Source of the DNA: TMED8 sp038125725
Lineage (GTDB): Bacteria; Pseudomonadota; Alphaproteobacteria; Rhodospirillales; Casp-alpha2
Reading direction: 5' to 3'
Length of the DNA stretch: 64,000 nt
Assembly: GCA_038125725.1 (NCBI GenBank)
Contig: JAYPEK010000014.1
Coordinates: 1 to 64,000 of the forward strand
The notes beneath the pieces are model-generated. The model ran no database searches and had not been told where the DNA came from. It was given only the letters and a program-made list of their open reading frames with translations. Shown in pieces: positions 40,180 through 48,780 of this stretch (positions are counted from its first letter, which is position 1; every line of letters starts with the position of its first letter). Both the position numbers and the translations under genes were made by a program.

Positions 40180-41179
40180 TGAGCTGGCCGTAGCGCTCGC
40201 GGTAGACCTCCGGCAACGGCCTCGCACCCGGCACCGCCAGCCACAATCGCAGGATATGGCGACGGCGTTCGGGCTCGCCCCATTCCTCGTATTCGGTGCG
40301 GTTGTGCAGGATGGTGTGGTTATGCATGAACAGAAGCTCGCCGGCATCGAGCGCGAATTCGAGCCGCAGGCGCGGATCATCGGCCAGCGCGTCCATCATG
40401 TCCAGCGCCGCCAGGCGCGCTTCGGTGAAGGGCTCGACGTCGTCGAGCCTGGGCGCGGTGCGGATGTAGTCCGGCGTATAGAGCGCCGAGAGGAAGCCGT
40501 CGTGATAGTTGAAGACCGGCATGTTGTAGTGGCTGCGGCCGTCGGCGGTGATCTCGCCCCGGCGGTCGACGGGCAAGGGCCTAACCAGCTCGGCCAGCAG
40601 GTCGGGGCGGGTGTCATACATCTCGTTGTAGATGCTCATGGAACTGACGACGCCGGAAAGACCGCCGGATTTCGCCGGGTTGAGGCACATGAGCCCGACC
40701 ACGTCGCAGGAATCGGTGTGATAGCTCTGGCGCTCGGTGGTCTGGTAGAGCCGCACGTTGCCGTCCTTGCTGGAAAGCCCGAGATCGCAGACGTGGCCCA
40801 GGATATGGCCTTTCTTGTTCTGCGAGCGCGCGCTGCCCATGTGGGTGCCGATGCCGTAATACATGGTCGCCGCCATGCGGATGTCGCTCCGGTGCGGGTC
40901 GAGTCCACTAACGAGAGCGAACCCCCGGCCATGCAGACACTGCTCCACGACGCGGGCGATCAGCGGCGCGGTCTTGGGCAGCGGAAACTTTTCTCGGGTG
41001 ATGTCGGCGATCTGGATATCGGCGTCGATCAGCGCGCGGGCGGCGGCCTCGACCTCGGCCACCTGATCGGCGTCCAATTGCAGGCGCCAGCCGCCCCCGC
41101 CCTCCCCTTGGGCCTCGATGTCGGCGACGGTCCAGGCGGCGGGTCCGGTGACTTTCGGCGGCAGGTCGTAGGTGGTCAT
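40112..41179 (-). CDS. TauD/TfdA-type Fe(II)/2OG dioxygenase (copy D of a tandem pair)
   Basis: A 355-residue dioxygenase of a longer subfamily than copies A and B, with about 60 extra N-terminal residues (LPPKVTGPAAW, then QVAEVEAAARALIDADIQIA). Iron ligands are H154 and D156 in RQSYHTDSCD and the distal H292 in NHTILHNRTEYEE. The 2-oxoglutarate arginine lies in RRRHILRLWL, and MYYGIGTHMGSARSQNKKGH is a subfamily block. The C-terminus (GVIVPGSILNAPLEPV) is identical to copy C. It follows copy C by 9 bases in the same operon. Substrates of this subfamily are not known to me. Confidence 0.85.
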   Translation of the reverse strand: MTTYDLPPKVTGPAAWTVADIEAQGEGGGGWRLQLDADQVAEVEAAARALIDADIQIADITREKFPLPKTAPLIARVVEQCLHGRGFALVSGLDPHRSDIRMAATMYYGIGTHMGSARSQNKKGHILGHVCDLGLSSKDGNVRLYQTTERQSYHTDSCDVVGLMCLNPAKSGGLSGVVSSMSIYNEMYDTRPDLLAELVRPLPVDRRGEITADGRSHYNMPVFNYHDGFLSALYTPDYIRTAPRLDDVEPFTEARLAALDMMDALADDPRLRLEFALDAGELLFMHNHTILHNRTEYEEWGEPERRRHILRLWLAVPGARPLPEVYRERYGQLTIGDRGGVIVPGSILNAPLEPV

Positions 41180-41188
41180 GCTTGGGCC

Positions 41189-41256
41189 TCAGACCGGTTC
41201 CAGCGGCGCGTTGAGGATCGAGCCCGGCACGATCACGCCGCCCCGGTCGCCGATGG
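41189..41256. repeat. 68-base direct repeat, copy 2 (3' end of TauD gene C)
   Basis: Partner of the repeat at 40112-40179, with two mismatches, in direct orientation and 1,077 bases apart. Recombination between them would fuse the two TauD genes into one. Confidence 0.85.
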
Positions 41257-42244
41257 CGATGGAGCCGTAGCGCTGCTTGTATATCTCGGGAAGCGGCCGC
41301 GCGCCTGGGATCGCCAACCACAGCCGCAGCAGGTGCCGGCGCCGGGCGGCATCGCCCCATTCCTCGTAGGCGGTGCGGTCGTGCATGACGGTGTGGTTGT
41401 GAACGAAGGAGAGATCGCCGGGCTCGAGCCCGAATTCGATATGCAGGCGCGGGTCGTCGGCGAGCGCGTCGAGCATGTCGAGCGCTTCCGTCTGCGCCGG
41501 CGTCAGCGGCGGCACGCCGTCGAGCCTCGGCGCCGAGCGGATGTAGTGCGGCGCATACAAGGCGGAGAGATAGCCTTCATGGTAGTTGAACACCGGAATC
41601 TCGAAATACGCCCGGCCGTCGGCGGTGATCTCGCCGCGCCGGTCGGTGGCCATCGGCTTCAGCAGTTCCGCCAGAAGATCGGGGCGGGCATCAAACATCT
41701 CGTTGTAGATGGTCATCGACGAGACTAGCCCGGACAGGCCGCCGGACTTGGCGTTCCTCAGGCACATGAGGCCGACGATGTCGCAGGAATCGGTGTGGTA
41801 ATTCTGGCGTTCCGTGGTCTGGTAGATGCGCACGTTGCCGTCGGTGGTGGAAAGGCCGAGATCGCAGACGTGGCCCAGCAGGTGGCCCTTGCCGTTCTGC
41901 GAACGCGCGCTGCCCATGTGGGTGCCGATGCCGTAATACATGGTTGCCGCCATGCGCACGTCGTCGGCGTAGGCCGGCAGCCCGCGCAGCGCGGCGAACC
42001 CGCGTCCATGCAGGCACTCCGCCACCACCTCGTCGATCACCGTTGCCGTTTCCGGCAGCGGGAACATATCGCGGGTGATCTTTTGAATCGGCACGCCCTG
42101 CTCCACCAGGGCACGCGCGGCAGCCTCGACCTCGGCCACCTGGGCCGGCGTCAACTCGACGCGCCAGCGCCCCTCGGCGGCGACGTCCGGCCCGTACCAG
42201 GCGCTGGGGCCGGTGACTTTCGGCGGCAGGTTGAATTCAGTCAT
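41189..42244 (-). CDS. TauD/TfdA-type Fe(II)/2OG dioxygenase (copy C of a tandem pair)
   Basis: A 351-residue paralogue of copy D. H150 and D152 (RQNYHTDSCD) and H288 (NHTVMHDRTAYEE) form the iron site, with RRRHLLRLWLAIPGARPLP carrying the 2OG arginine. Long blocks are identical to copy D, while the N-terminus (AWYGPDVAAEGRWRVELTPA), the region 55-95 and the substrate side 220-260 differ. That is what is expected of a duplicated enzyme with changed specificity. Its ATG overlaps the end of the amidohydrolase gene by four bases. No sulfonate-specific signature can be assigned by eye. Confidence 0.85.
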   Translation of the reverse strand: MTEFNLPPKVTGPSAWYGPDVAAEGRWRVELTPAQVAEVEAAARALVEQGVPIQKITRDMFPLPETATVIDEVVAECLHGRGFAALRGLPAYADDVRMAATMYYGIGTHMGSARSQNGKGHLLGHVCDLGLSTTDGNVRIYQTTERQNYHTDSCDIVGLMCLRNAKSGGLSGLVSSMTIYNEMFDARPDLLAELLKPMATDRRGEITADGRAYFEIPVFNYHEGYLSALYAPHYIRSAPRLDGVPPLTPAQTEALDMLDALADDPRLHIEFGLEPGDLSFVHNHTVMHDRTAYEEWGDAARRRHLLRLWLAIPGARPLPEIYKQRYGSIAIGDRGGVIVPGSILNAPLEPV

Positions 42245-43644
42245 GACGAAAATCTCTCCTGGCCACCGATGATGACGCGTTCGATCCCGGCCGGCGGCTG
42301 CACGGGATTCTCATAAGTGCCGCGATCGATGATACGCGCCGCATCGAACAGCACAAGGTCCGCGGCCTTGCCGGGCGCGATCTCGCCCCGGTCCGCGAGG
42401 CCGAAGCACTTGGCCGGCAAGCCGGTCATCTTGTGGACCGCCTGGGCCAGCTCGAACAATCCCCGGTCGCGGGCGAAATGGCCGAGGACGCGCGGGAAGG
42501 TGCCGTAGAGCCGGGGATGCGGGTGCTTGTCGGACGGCATCCCGTCGGAGCCGACCATGCAGTTCGGATGCGCCAAGATGCGCTCCAGATCTTCGTCGGC
42601 CATCTGGAAATAGACCGCCTTGGCCGGGTTGAGGCGCCGGACGGCGATCTCAAGATCGCAGCCCCAGTCGGCCATGATGTCGGCGAGGTCGCGGCCGGCC
42701 TGGTCCGGCGCCCCGTCGGCTTCCGTCACCAGGACGCGCTCGGCGACGGCGGCGAACTTGGCCAGCAGGCCCGTGGAACTGGCTGTATAGGGATAAGCGT
42801 CGAGATGGACGGATTGGCCGCTGCCGTTGGCGGCATCGATGCGCTTCAGCGTCTCGGCGGACTTGCCCCAGTTGGCGGTGCCGCCGCACTTGTGGTGCGA
42901 GATGACGACGCTTGCGCCGCCGCGCCGGCCGATGTCGATGGCTTCCTCCACCGACTGCACGACGGCGTCGGCCTCGTTCCGCATATGGGTGGCGTAGAGC
43001 CCGCCGTGATCGGCGGCCACCTTGGCCAGTTCGACGATTTCGTCGGTCACCGACGCCGCCCCCGACGGATAGGCGAGCCCGGTCGAGAACCCGGCCGCGT
43101 CGGCGCTCATGGCCTCTTCCAGATGGCCCTGCATGGCGGCGATCTCGTCGTTGTTGGCCTGGCGGTGGATATCGTCCATGGCCGCCGCGCGCAGGTTGGA
43201 ATGACCCACCAGCGTCACCACGTGAACATCCGGATCGGCCTGTTTGAGGGCGGCACGGTATTCGGCGAAGCTGTCGAACTTCCGCCCGGAACCCGAGCCC
43301 AGGAAGATAAAGGGCGGCTCCTTCAACTCGTCGCGCGGGCCGAAGGGTGCGGGCGAGACGCCGCAGTTGCCGACCACGACGGTGGTCACGCCTTGCGCGG
43401 TCTTCTCGGGGATGCCCTGCGGGCGCAGCAGCGCCATGTCGTCGTGGGTATGGGTGTCGATGAAGCCGGGCGCCACCGCGAGCCCCGAGGCGTCGATCAC
43501 CTCATGCGCGGACCAGGCGGAAAGATCGCCGACGGCGGTGATTTGCTTGCCGTCGATGGCCACGTCGGCGGCACGGCCAGGGGCACCGGTGCCGTCATAG
43601 ACCGTACCGCCCTTGACCAGGAGATCGCAGCGCCCTTCCGCCAT
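42241..43644 (-). CDS. D-aminoacylase/N-acyl-D-amino-acid deacylase-like amidohydrolase
   Basis: A 467-residue amidohydrolase. Metal ligands are in GFIDTHTHDD (H65, H67) and the bridging Cys94 in VVGNCGVSPAP. The later histidines are in TLVGHSNLR and the YATHMRNEAD/VISHHKCGG region, and the catalytic Asp is in GSDGMPSDKHPHPRLYG, the D-aminoacylase signature with PRVLGHFARDR. It cleaves amide bonds of N-acyl-D-amino acids or a cyclic amide; the actual substrate is unknown. It sits in the TctABC-ThDP cluster, 6 bases after the SDR and overlapping the TauD gene, so it is likely an intermediate step in the same pathway. Confidence 0.85.
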   Translation of the reverse strand: MAEGRCDLLVKGGTVYDGTGAPGRAADVAIDGKQITAVGDLSAWSAHEVIDASGLAVAPGFIDTHTHDDMALLRPQGIPEKTAQGVTTVVVGNCGVSPAPFGPRDELKEPPFIFLGSGSGRKFDSFAEYRAALKQADPDVHVVTLVGHSNLRAAAMDDIHRQANNDEIAAMQGHLEEAMSADAAGFSTGLAYPSGAASVTDEIVELAKVAADHGGLYATHMRNEADAVVQSVEEAIDIGRRGGASVVISHHKCGGTANWGKSAETLKRIDAANGSGQSVHLDAYPYTASSTGLLAKFAAVAERVLVTEADGAPDQAGRDLADIMADWGCDLEIAVRRLNPAKAVYFQMADEDLERILAHPNCMVGSDGMPSDKHPHPRLYGTFPRVLGHFARDRGLFELAQAVHKMTGLPAKCFGLADRGEIAPGKAADLVLFDAARIIDRGTYENPVQPPAGIERVIIGGQERFSS

Positions 43645-43650
43645 CGCCGC

Positions 43651-44409
43651 TCAGCCCCGGCCGACGAAGGGCATCTTGGTGGCCATGATGGTCATGAATT
43701 GGATGTTGGTGTCGAGCGGCAGCGACGCCATGTAGACCACCGCTTCGGCCACCTTCTCCACGTCCATCATGGCTTCCGCCTTGATCTCGCCGTTGGCCTG
43801 CTTGACCCCCTTGGCCATGCGCGCCGCCATCTCTGTGACGGCGTTGCCGATGTCGATCTGGCTGACGGCGATGTCGTACTTGCGGCCATCGAGCGAGAGC
43901 GTCTTGGTGAGGCCGGTAATGGCGTGCTTGGTGGCGGTATAGGGGGCGGAATCGGGCCTCGGCGCATGCGCCGAGATGGAGCCGTTGTTGATGATCCGCC
44001 CACCCATGGGGTCCTGCGCCTTCATCAGCCGGAAGGCCTGCTGGGCGCAATTGAAGGAGCCCGTCAGGTTAACGTCGACCACTTGTTTCCAGCGCTCGAA
44101 TTCCAGGTCCTCGAACAGCACGCCGGGCGCGTTGAGGCCGGCGTTGTTGAAAACGACGTCGATGCGCCCGTGCGCCGCCTTGATGCGCTGGAACAGCGCC
44201 TCGACGGACGCAGGATCGGCAACGTCGGTCGGCACCACCATGGCGCTCCCCGCCGCGTCGCCGGCCATGCCGACGGTCTCAGTGAGCGGCTCCTCGCGCC
44301 GCCCGGCGAGCGCCACCGCGTAGCCGGCGCGCAACAGCGCCAGCGCCGAGGCCCGGCCGATGCCGGAACCGGCACCGGTGACCAGGGCGATCTTTGTATC
44401 CGTTCCCAT
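43651..44409 (-). CDS. Short-chain dehydrogenase/reductase
   Basis: A 252-residue SDR. TGAGSGIGRAS (11-21) is the NAD(P) motif, FNNAGLN (88-94) follows, and NNGSISAH with Tyr157 and Lys161 in APYTATKHAITG is the catalytic group. The C-terminal part (LPLDTNIQFMTIMATKMPFV) is slightly unusual. It follows the aldehyde dehydrogenase by 3 bases and precedes the amidohydrolase. It could interconvert an alcohol and a carbonyl in the pathway. Confidence 0.88.
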   Translation of the reverse strand: MGTDTKIALVTGAGSGIGRASALALLRAGYAVALAGRREEPLTETVGMAGDAAGSAMVVPTDVADPASVEALFQRIKAAHGRIDVVFNNAGLNAPGVLFEDLEFERWKQVVDVNLTGSFNCAQQAFRLMKAQDPMGGRIINNGSISAHAPRPDSAPYTATKHAITGLTKTLSLDGRKYDIAVSQIDIGNAVTEMAARMAKGVKQANGEIKAEAMMDVEKVAEAVVYMASLPLDTNIQFMTIMATKMPFVGRG

Positions 44410-44412
44410 GGC

Positions 44413-45900
44413 TCAACGCATGACGAAGGGATTGGGGGTTTCGGTGGCGGTGGAGATCCAGACAGTCTTGGTCTGCATGTACTCCTGGATCGCCTGCTGG
44501 CCGCTTTCGCGTCCCAGCCCCGATTGCTTGTAGCCGCCGAACGGCGCCACGTAGCTGACCGCGCGGTAGGTATTGACCCAGACCGTGCCCGACTTGATCC
44601 GCTTCGGAATCTCGATGGCGCGGCGGATGTCGCCGGTCCACACACCGGATGCCAGGCCGTAGACCACGTCGTTGGCGATGGCGACGGCCTCGTCGTCGTC
44701 GCGGAAGGGGATGATCGACAGCACCGGGCCGAAGACCTCTTCCTGGGCGATGCGCATCTTGTTGTTGACGCCGGCGAAGATGGTCGGCTCCACGAACCAG
44801 CCATCGCCGCATTCGGGCCGCTCGGCCTTGGCGCCGCCCAACAGGCACTCGGCGCCGTCCTCGCGGGCCACATCCATGTAGCCCAGGATCTTCTCGTACT
44901 GGGGCATGGTGGTGACCGGACCGACCTGCGTATCCATGGACATGGGGTCGCCCATCTTCGCGGTCTTGGCAAAGTCGACGAGCTTGTCGACGAACTCGTT
45001 ATGGATCGATTCCTGCACCAACAGGCGCGAGCCCGCGATGCAGGTCTGCCCGGTGGCGGCGAAGATGCCGGAGATGGCGCCCTTGACCGCGTTCTCGATG
45101 TTGCAATCGTCGAAGACGATGTTCGGCGACTTGCCGCCGAGTTCCAAGCTGACCTTCTTCAGGCCGGCCGCCGCCTGCTGGTAGACATGCGCGCCGGAGA
45201 AAGCGCCGCCGGTGAAAGCCACCTTGGCGACGTCCGGATGCACCACCAGCGGCTCGCCGGCCTCCTTGCCGAAACCGGTAACAACGTTGAAGACGCCCTT
45301 GGGGAAGCCCGCTTCGGCCACGAGGTCGGCGAAGGCGAGCGTCGAGGCCGACGTGAACTCGGACGGCTTCACGACGACGGTATTGCCCGCCGCCAAGGCC
45401 GGCGCCAGCTTCCAGGTGAGCAAAAGCAGCGGCGAGTTCCAGGGCGTGATCATGGCGCAGACGCCCAGGGGCTCGTGCCGGGTGTAAGTGAAGGTGTCGG
45501 GCTTGTCGATGGGCAGCACCGCGCCCTCGATCTTATCGGCGAGACCGCCGAAATAGTAGTACCACTGCGGCAGATACTGGCACTGCATGCCCATTTCGGC
45601 GATCAGCTTGCCGTTGTCCTGCACTTCGAGCTTGCCGAGACGCTCGGCGTTGGCGACCAGGATATCGCCGAGCTTGCGCAGCAGATGGCCGCGCTGGGTG
45701 GCGTTAAGGCCGGCCCATTCGGGGCTCTCGAGCGCGAGCTTGGCGGCTTCCACGGCGCGGTTGGCGTCTTCCTCGCCACCGCGCGCCACCAGTGCCCATG
45801 GCTTGCCGGTATAGGGATTGAAGGTTTCGAAGTATTCGCCGGAGGCCGGTTTCACCCGCTCCCCGTCGATATACATGTCCAGTTTTTCCAGCTCGGCCAT
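44413..45900 (-). CDS. NAD(P)-dependent aldehyde dehydrogenase
   Basis: A 495-residue non-acylating aldehyde dehydrogenase. N155 in ITPWNSPLLL, E254 in VSLELGGKSPN and the nucleophile C287 in FAATGQTCIAGSRL are in the canonical positions. It converts an aldehyde to a carboxylate, and here it probably handles the aldehyde released by the adjacent split ThDP decarboxylase, which precedes it by 33 bases on the same strand. The sequence resembles betaine- and 2-hydroxymuconate-semialdehyde-type dehydrogenases, so specificity is open. Confidence 0.9.
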   Translation of the reverse strand: MAELEKLDMYIDGERVKPASGEYFETFNPYTGKPWALVARGGEEDANRAVEAAKLALESPEWAGLNATQRGHLLRKLGDILVANAERLGKLEVQDNGKLIAEMGMQCQYLPQWYYYFGGLADKIEGAVLPIDKPDTFTYTRHEPLGVCAMITPWNSPLLLLTWKLAPALAAGNTVVVKPSEFTSASTLAFADLVAEAGFPKGVFNVVTGFGKEAGEPLVVHPDVAKVAFTGGAFSGAHVYQQAAAGLKKVSLELGGKSPNIVFDDCNIENAVKGAISGIFAATGQTCIAGSRLLVQESIHNEFVDKLVDFAKTAKMGDPMSMDTQVGPVTTMPQYEKILGYMDVAREDGAECLLGGAKAERPECGDGWFVEPTIFAGVNNKMRIAQEEVFGPVLSIIPFRDDDEAVAIANDVVYGLASGVWTGDIRRAIEIPKRIKSGTVWVNTYRAVSYVAPFGGYKQSGLGRESGQQAIQEYMQTKTVWISTATETPNPFVMR

Positions 45901-45933
45901 GGCATCCTCCCTGCGTGCCGCGTGAATTCCGAG

Positions 45934-46545
45934 CTAAACGATACCCTCCTCGCCCAACAGCGCAAGCCGGAAGCGGTCCTTCAGGTAGGCGCCGTCCTTG
46001 GGCGGCAGCACGAAGGGCAGCGGCTCGGCCCGAACCTTGATAACGAAGACCGCCGGACCGGGCGCGCCCAGAATATCGGGGATCGCCGCATCCAGTTCCG
46101 CCTGGTCGCGGATGGTGGCGGTCGCGGGAATGCCGCTCGCCGCCGCGATGCCCGCCAGATCGGCCTTGTGCGCGGTAGCGGTGGCCTGCATGCCGGTCTC
46201 GCCGTAGCGCTCGTTGTCGAAGACGGCGATGGAAAGGTTGGCCGGCGCCTGCACGGCGATGGTGGCGAAGGCGCCGATGCCCATCAGCGCCTCGGCATCG
46301 CCGGTGGCAACCAGCACGCGCTTCGAGGGCTGCGCCATGGCGAGGCCGAGCCCCATGGGGATGGCGCCGCCCATGGCGCCCCACAGCGGAAAGATGCCGG
46401 GGTTGTCACCGGCGGCGGTGAAGTCCCAGTTGGTGGAGCCGAGACCAGTGATCATCAAAAGATCGTCGCCGCCGGCGCCGAGGATTTGCTTGGCGACCTC
46501 GCGGCGGTGCAGTTGGAAGTTGTCGGCGCGGGAAAGATCGGTCAT
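45934..46545 (-). CDS. ThDP-dependent decarboxylase, C-terminal (cofactor-binding) subunit, ComE/Ppd-like
   Basis: A 203-residue ThDP-binding subunit equivalent to sulfopyruvate decarboxylase beta (ComE) or the C-terminal half of phosphonopyruvate decarboxylase. The diphosphate/Mg motif is GDAEALMGIGAFATIA, ending in SIAVFDNERYGETG (a GDx..N variant near residues 102-132). WGAMGGAIPMGLGLAMAQPS is the usual entry loop. ATG at 46545 is chosen because AAGGAG lies 8 bases upstream; a GTG three codons earlier overlaps the partner gene. It needs the alpha subunit, encoded directly upstream, to be active. Confidence 0.82.
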   Translation of the reverse strand: MTDLSRADNFQLHRREVAKQILGAGGDDLLMITGLGSTNWDFTAAGDNPGIFPLWGAMGGAIPMGLGLAMAQPSKRVLVATGDAEALMGIGAFATIAVQAPANLSIAVFDNERYGETGMQATATAHKADLAGIAAASGIPATATIRDQAELDAAIPDILGAPGPAVFVIKVRAEPLPFVLPPKDGAYLKDRFRLALLGEEGIV

Positions 46546-46550
46546 GGCCG

Positions 46551-47060
46551 TCACTCCTTAAAGGTCTTCACGGGCATCAGGCGCTGGTGCAGCAACAGCG
46601 CGCCCACATGCATGCCGACGAAGGCCCGGTGCAGCATGGCGCGGGCCTGGTTGCCGACGTCGGCCGGGTCTTCCACGGTATCGACCATCACGTCCATGGC
46701 CCTGAGCGCCGGCTCGGTGCCGCGCCCCATGGGCATCTGCCAGGGATTGAACTCGTGCCACTGGCCGCGCATGGTGATGAAGCTGGCGAACGGAAAGCGG
46801 CAGGTGCGCATCAGGCCGATCATGTTGATGCAGTTGCCGACGCCGGACGACTGCATCAGCAAGACGCCGCGCTGCCCGCCGAGCCAGGCGCCCGCCAGCA
46901 TGGCGATGCCCTCCTCCTCGGTGGTCAGCGGCACGGCGCGCATGTCGTTGTCGGCGATGCAGGCGTCGATCAGTTTCGCGTGGCCCGCATCCGGCACGTA
47001 CGCGACCTGCTTTACGTCCGCCTCTTTCAAGGCGTCGTAGATGTCTTTCCACCAATCCAT
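46551..47060 (-). CDS. ThDP-dependent decarboxylase, N-terminal (PYR-type) subunit, ComD-like
   Basis: A 169-residue subunit resembling sulfopyruvate decarboxylase alpha (ComD). The catalytic glutamate is in PLTTEEEGIAMLAGAWLGG near residues 44-62, followed by GVLLMQSSGVGNCINMIGLM, the most conserved block of the family, and SFITMRGQWHEFNPWQMPMG. Together with the next gene it should decarboxylate a 2-oxo acid (sulfopyruvate, phosphonopyruvate or a relative) to an aldehyde. The gene overlaps the beta-subunit region by a few bases only and follows TctA by 4 bases. Confidence 0.82.
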   Translation of the reverse strand: MDWWKDIYDALKEADVKQVAYVPDAGHAKLIDACIADNDMRAVPLTTEEEGIAMLAGAWLGGQRGVLLMQSSGVGNCINMIGLMRTCRFPFASFITMRGQWHEFNPWQMPMGRGTEPALRAMDVMVDTVEDPADVGNQARAMLHRAFVGMHVGALLLHQRLMPVKTFKE

Positions 47061-47064
47061 GGTT

Positions 47065-48771
47065 TTACCCTTCTTTCAACTCCACCGCTTCCGCGTCGCG
47101 GGCGTCCAATTGCCAACCGCGGCGTGCGCGCTTCCACAAGGTCCAGGCGCCGTACAGCACCACCAGGGTGGCGATCACGGGCCTCGGCACGCCGCCCATC
47201 ATGTAGAGCGGAACAGCGGCGCCGAAGCAAGCGAATGGAAGATAGAAAAGTGTCCACACCTTGCGGCCGCGATCGCGCTGGAACAGCGGGAAAGCGGCCG
47301 AGAACAATGCCACCACCAGGAAGAACAGCGACCAGGGCCGGGTGAAGAAAGGCGTCAGGCTTTCGTCGATGGCCAGCGCCCGGGCGAGATTGAGCTCGGC
47401 GATATTGCCCAGCACGACGCCCAGGATCATCGGCGCCAGCGGAAAACCGAACTGACGCATGACGAAGCCGATAATTCCGAACCACAGCAAGCTCCAGAGA
47501 TCGAAGGTGACGTTGTTGAGCGCGAACACCCCGATACCGCAGAAGCCCAGGATCACGCTCGCCAGCATGTACATGCGGATACGCGTCACCAACACGAACA
47601 CCCGCAACATGAACGACTGGAAGAAGATCATCATGAAGGTAGCGATGAAGAAGGCGGTGAAGATGGAATAGACCAGCACCGGCTCGTCGGCGATGAAACT
47701 CGGGCTCGGCACCACATCGTGGATCAAGAGCGCGCCCAGCATCACCGCCGCGGTCACGTCGCCCGGAATGCCGAGGCCGATCAGGGTGATCAGCGCCCCG
47801 CCCTCGACCGCGTTGTTGGAGCTTTCCGGCGCGATGATGCCTTCCGGCGTGCCGGTGCCGAACTTCTCCGGCTCCTTCGACGCCTTCTTGGCCTGGTCGT
47901 AGGCCAGGATGTTGGCGACCGAACCGCCGGCGCCGGGCAGGATGCCGGTGAACACGCCGATCGAGGCCGAGCGCAGCACCACCAGCCAGCGCTTGCGGAT
48001 TTCCCTGAGCGCGCCCAGGTGGTCGATGCGGGCCCGCACGCGGCCCTGGTCGGAAAGCGATTGGCGCGCCTTTGCCGGGTCGCGCACATCGCTGAGAAGC
48101 TGTGAAAAAGCGAACAGGCCGATCAGCACGGCGATGAAATCGAAGCCCGACAGCAGCGCATCGGTGCCGAAATCGAAGCGCGCCATGCCGGCCGCGTCGT
48201 CCTCGCCGACGGTCCGGACCAATAGGCCGAGCGCGCCGGCAATCAGGCCCTTGACCAGATGCTTGCCGGCGAGACTGGCGGTGATGGTGAGCGCGAACAT
48301 GACCAGCATGAAGAAGTCCCAGGGCTGGAACTCCAGTCCCACCCGGGCCAACTGCGGCGCCAGAGTCATCAGGCAGATGGCGCTGAAGATGCCGCCGAAA
48401 AACGACGACCAGACACCGAGCCCGAGCGCGAGGCCGGGATTGCCGGCGCGCGCCATGGGGAAGCCGTCGAAGGTGGTGGCCACCGACGAAGGCGTTCCCG
48501 GAATGCCGGTCAGGATGCCCGCCATCAGGCCGCCGGAAAGCCCGCCGACCATGACGCTGACCATGGTCGCCGCACCCTGTTCGGGTGGCATGGAAAAGGT
48601 GAACGGCAGTGTCAGGACCACCGCCATGGCGATGGTGAAGCCCGGAATGGCCCCGGCGATCAGGCCGCCGGCAACACCGATCGCCATGAACAGCATGGTC
48701 TTCCAGATCCACAGTCCGGCGAGTGCCTGCTCAAAATGAAGAAAGGCTTCGGCAAGGTAATCAACGAACAT
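47065..48771 (-). CDS. tctA: Tripartite tricarboxylate transporter, large permease TctA
   Basis: A 568-residue membrane protein of the TctA family with about twelve helices. Conserved blocks are AIPGFTIAMAVVLTLPFTFS near residues 39-58, VGGLSGGLMAGILTGIPGTP with the following SSVATTFDGFPMARAGNPGL, and ILPGAGGSVANILAYDQAKK in the second half. It forms the channel of a Na+- or H+-driven high-affinity importer with TctB and the periplasmic TctC. It is 9 bases after tctB and 4 bases before the ThDP subunit, so import and decarboxylation are in one transcription unit. Confidence 0.9.
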   Translation of the reverse strand: MFVDYLAEAFLHFEQALAGLWIWKTMLFMAIGVAGGLIAGAIPGFTIAMAVVLTLPFTFSMPPEQGAATMVSVMVGGLSGGLMAGILTGIPGTPSSVATTFDGFPMARAGNPGLALGLGVWSSFFGGIFSAICLMTLAPQLARVGLEFQPWDFFMLVMFALTITASLAGKHLVKGLIAGALGLLVRTVGEDDAAGMARFDFGTDALLSGFDFIAVLIGLFAFSQLLSDVRDPAKARQSLSDQGRVRARIDHLGALREIRKRWLVVLRSASIGVFTGILPGAGGSVANILAYDQAKKASKEPEKFGTGTPEGIIAPESSNNAVEGGALITLIGLGIPGDVTAAVMLGALLIHDVVPSPSFIADEPVLVYSIFTAFFIATFMMIFFQSFMLRVFVLVTRIRMYMLASVILGFCGIGVFALNNVTFDLWSLLWFGIIGFVMRQFGFPLAPMILGVVLGNIAELNLARALAIDESLTPFFTRPWSLFFLVVALFSAAFPLFQRDRGRKVWTLFYLPFACFGAAVPLYMMGGVPRPVIATLVVLYGAWTLWKRARRGWQLDARDAEAVELKEG

Positions 48772-48780
48772 CGGCCTGCC

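Noticed and set aside
42433..47040. A 1,535-codon open frame on the plus strand, opposite the amidohydrolase, SDR, ALDH and ThDP genes
   Set aside because: It is a GC-rich shadow frame: composition is His/Arg/Gly-rich and low in normal residue patterns, it has no domain I recognise, and it lies exactly antisense to five well-supported genes.
45934..47060. Firm assignment as sulfopyruvate decarboxylase
   Set aside because: ComDE-like resemblance is clear, but phosphonopyruvate and other 2-oxo acid decarboxylases share the same motifs; no sulfolactate or coenzyme M genes are in the window.
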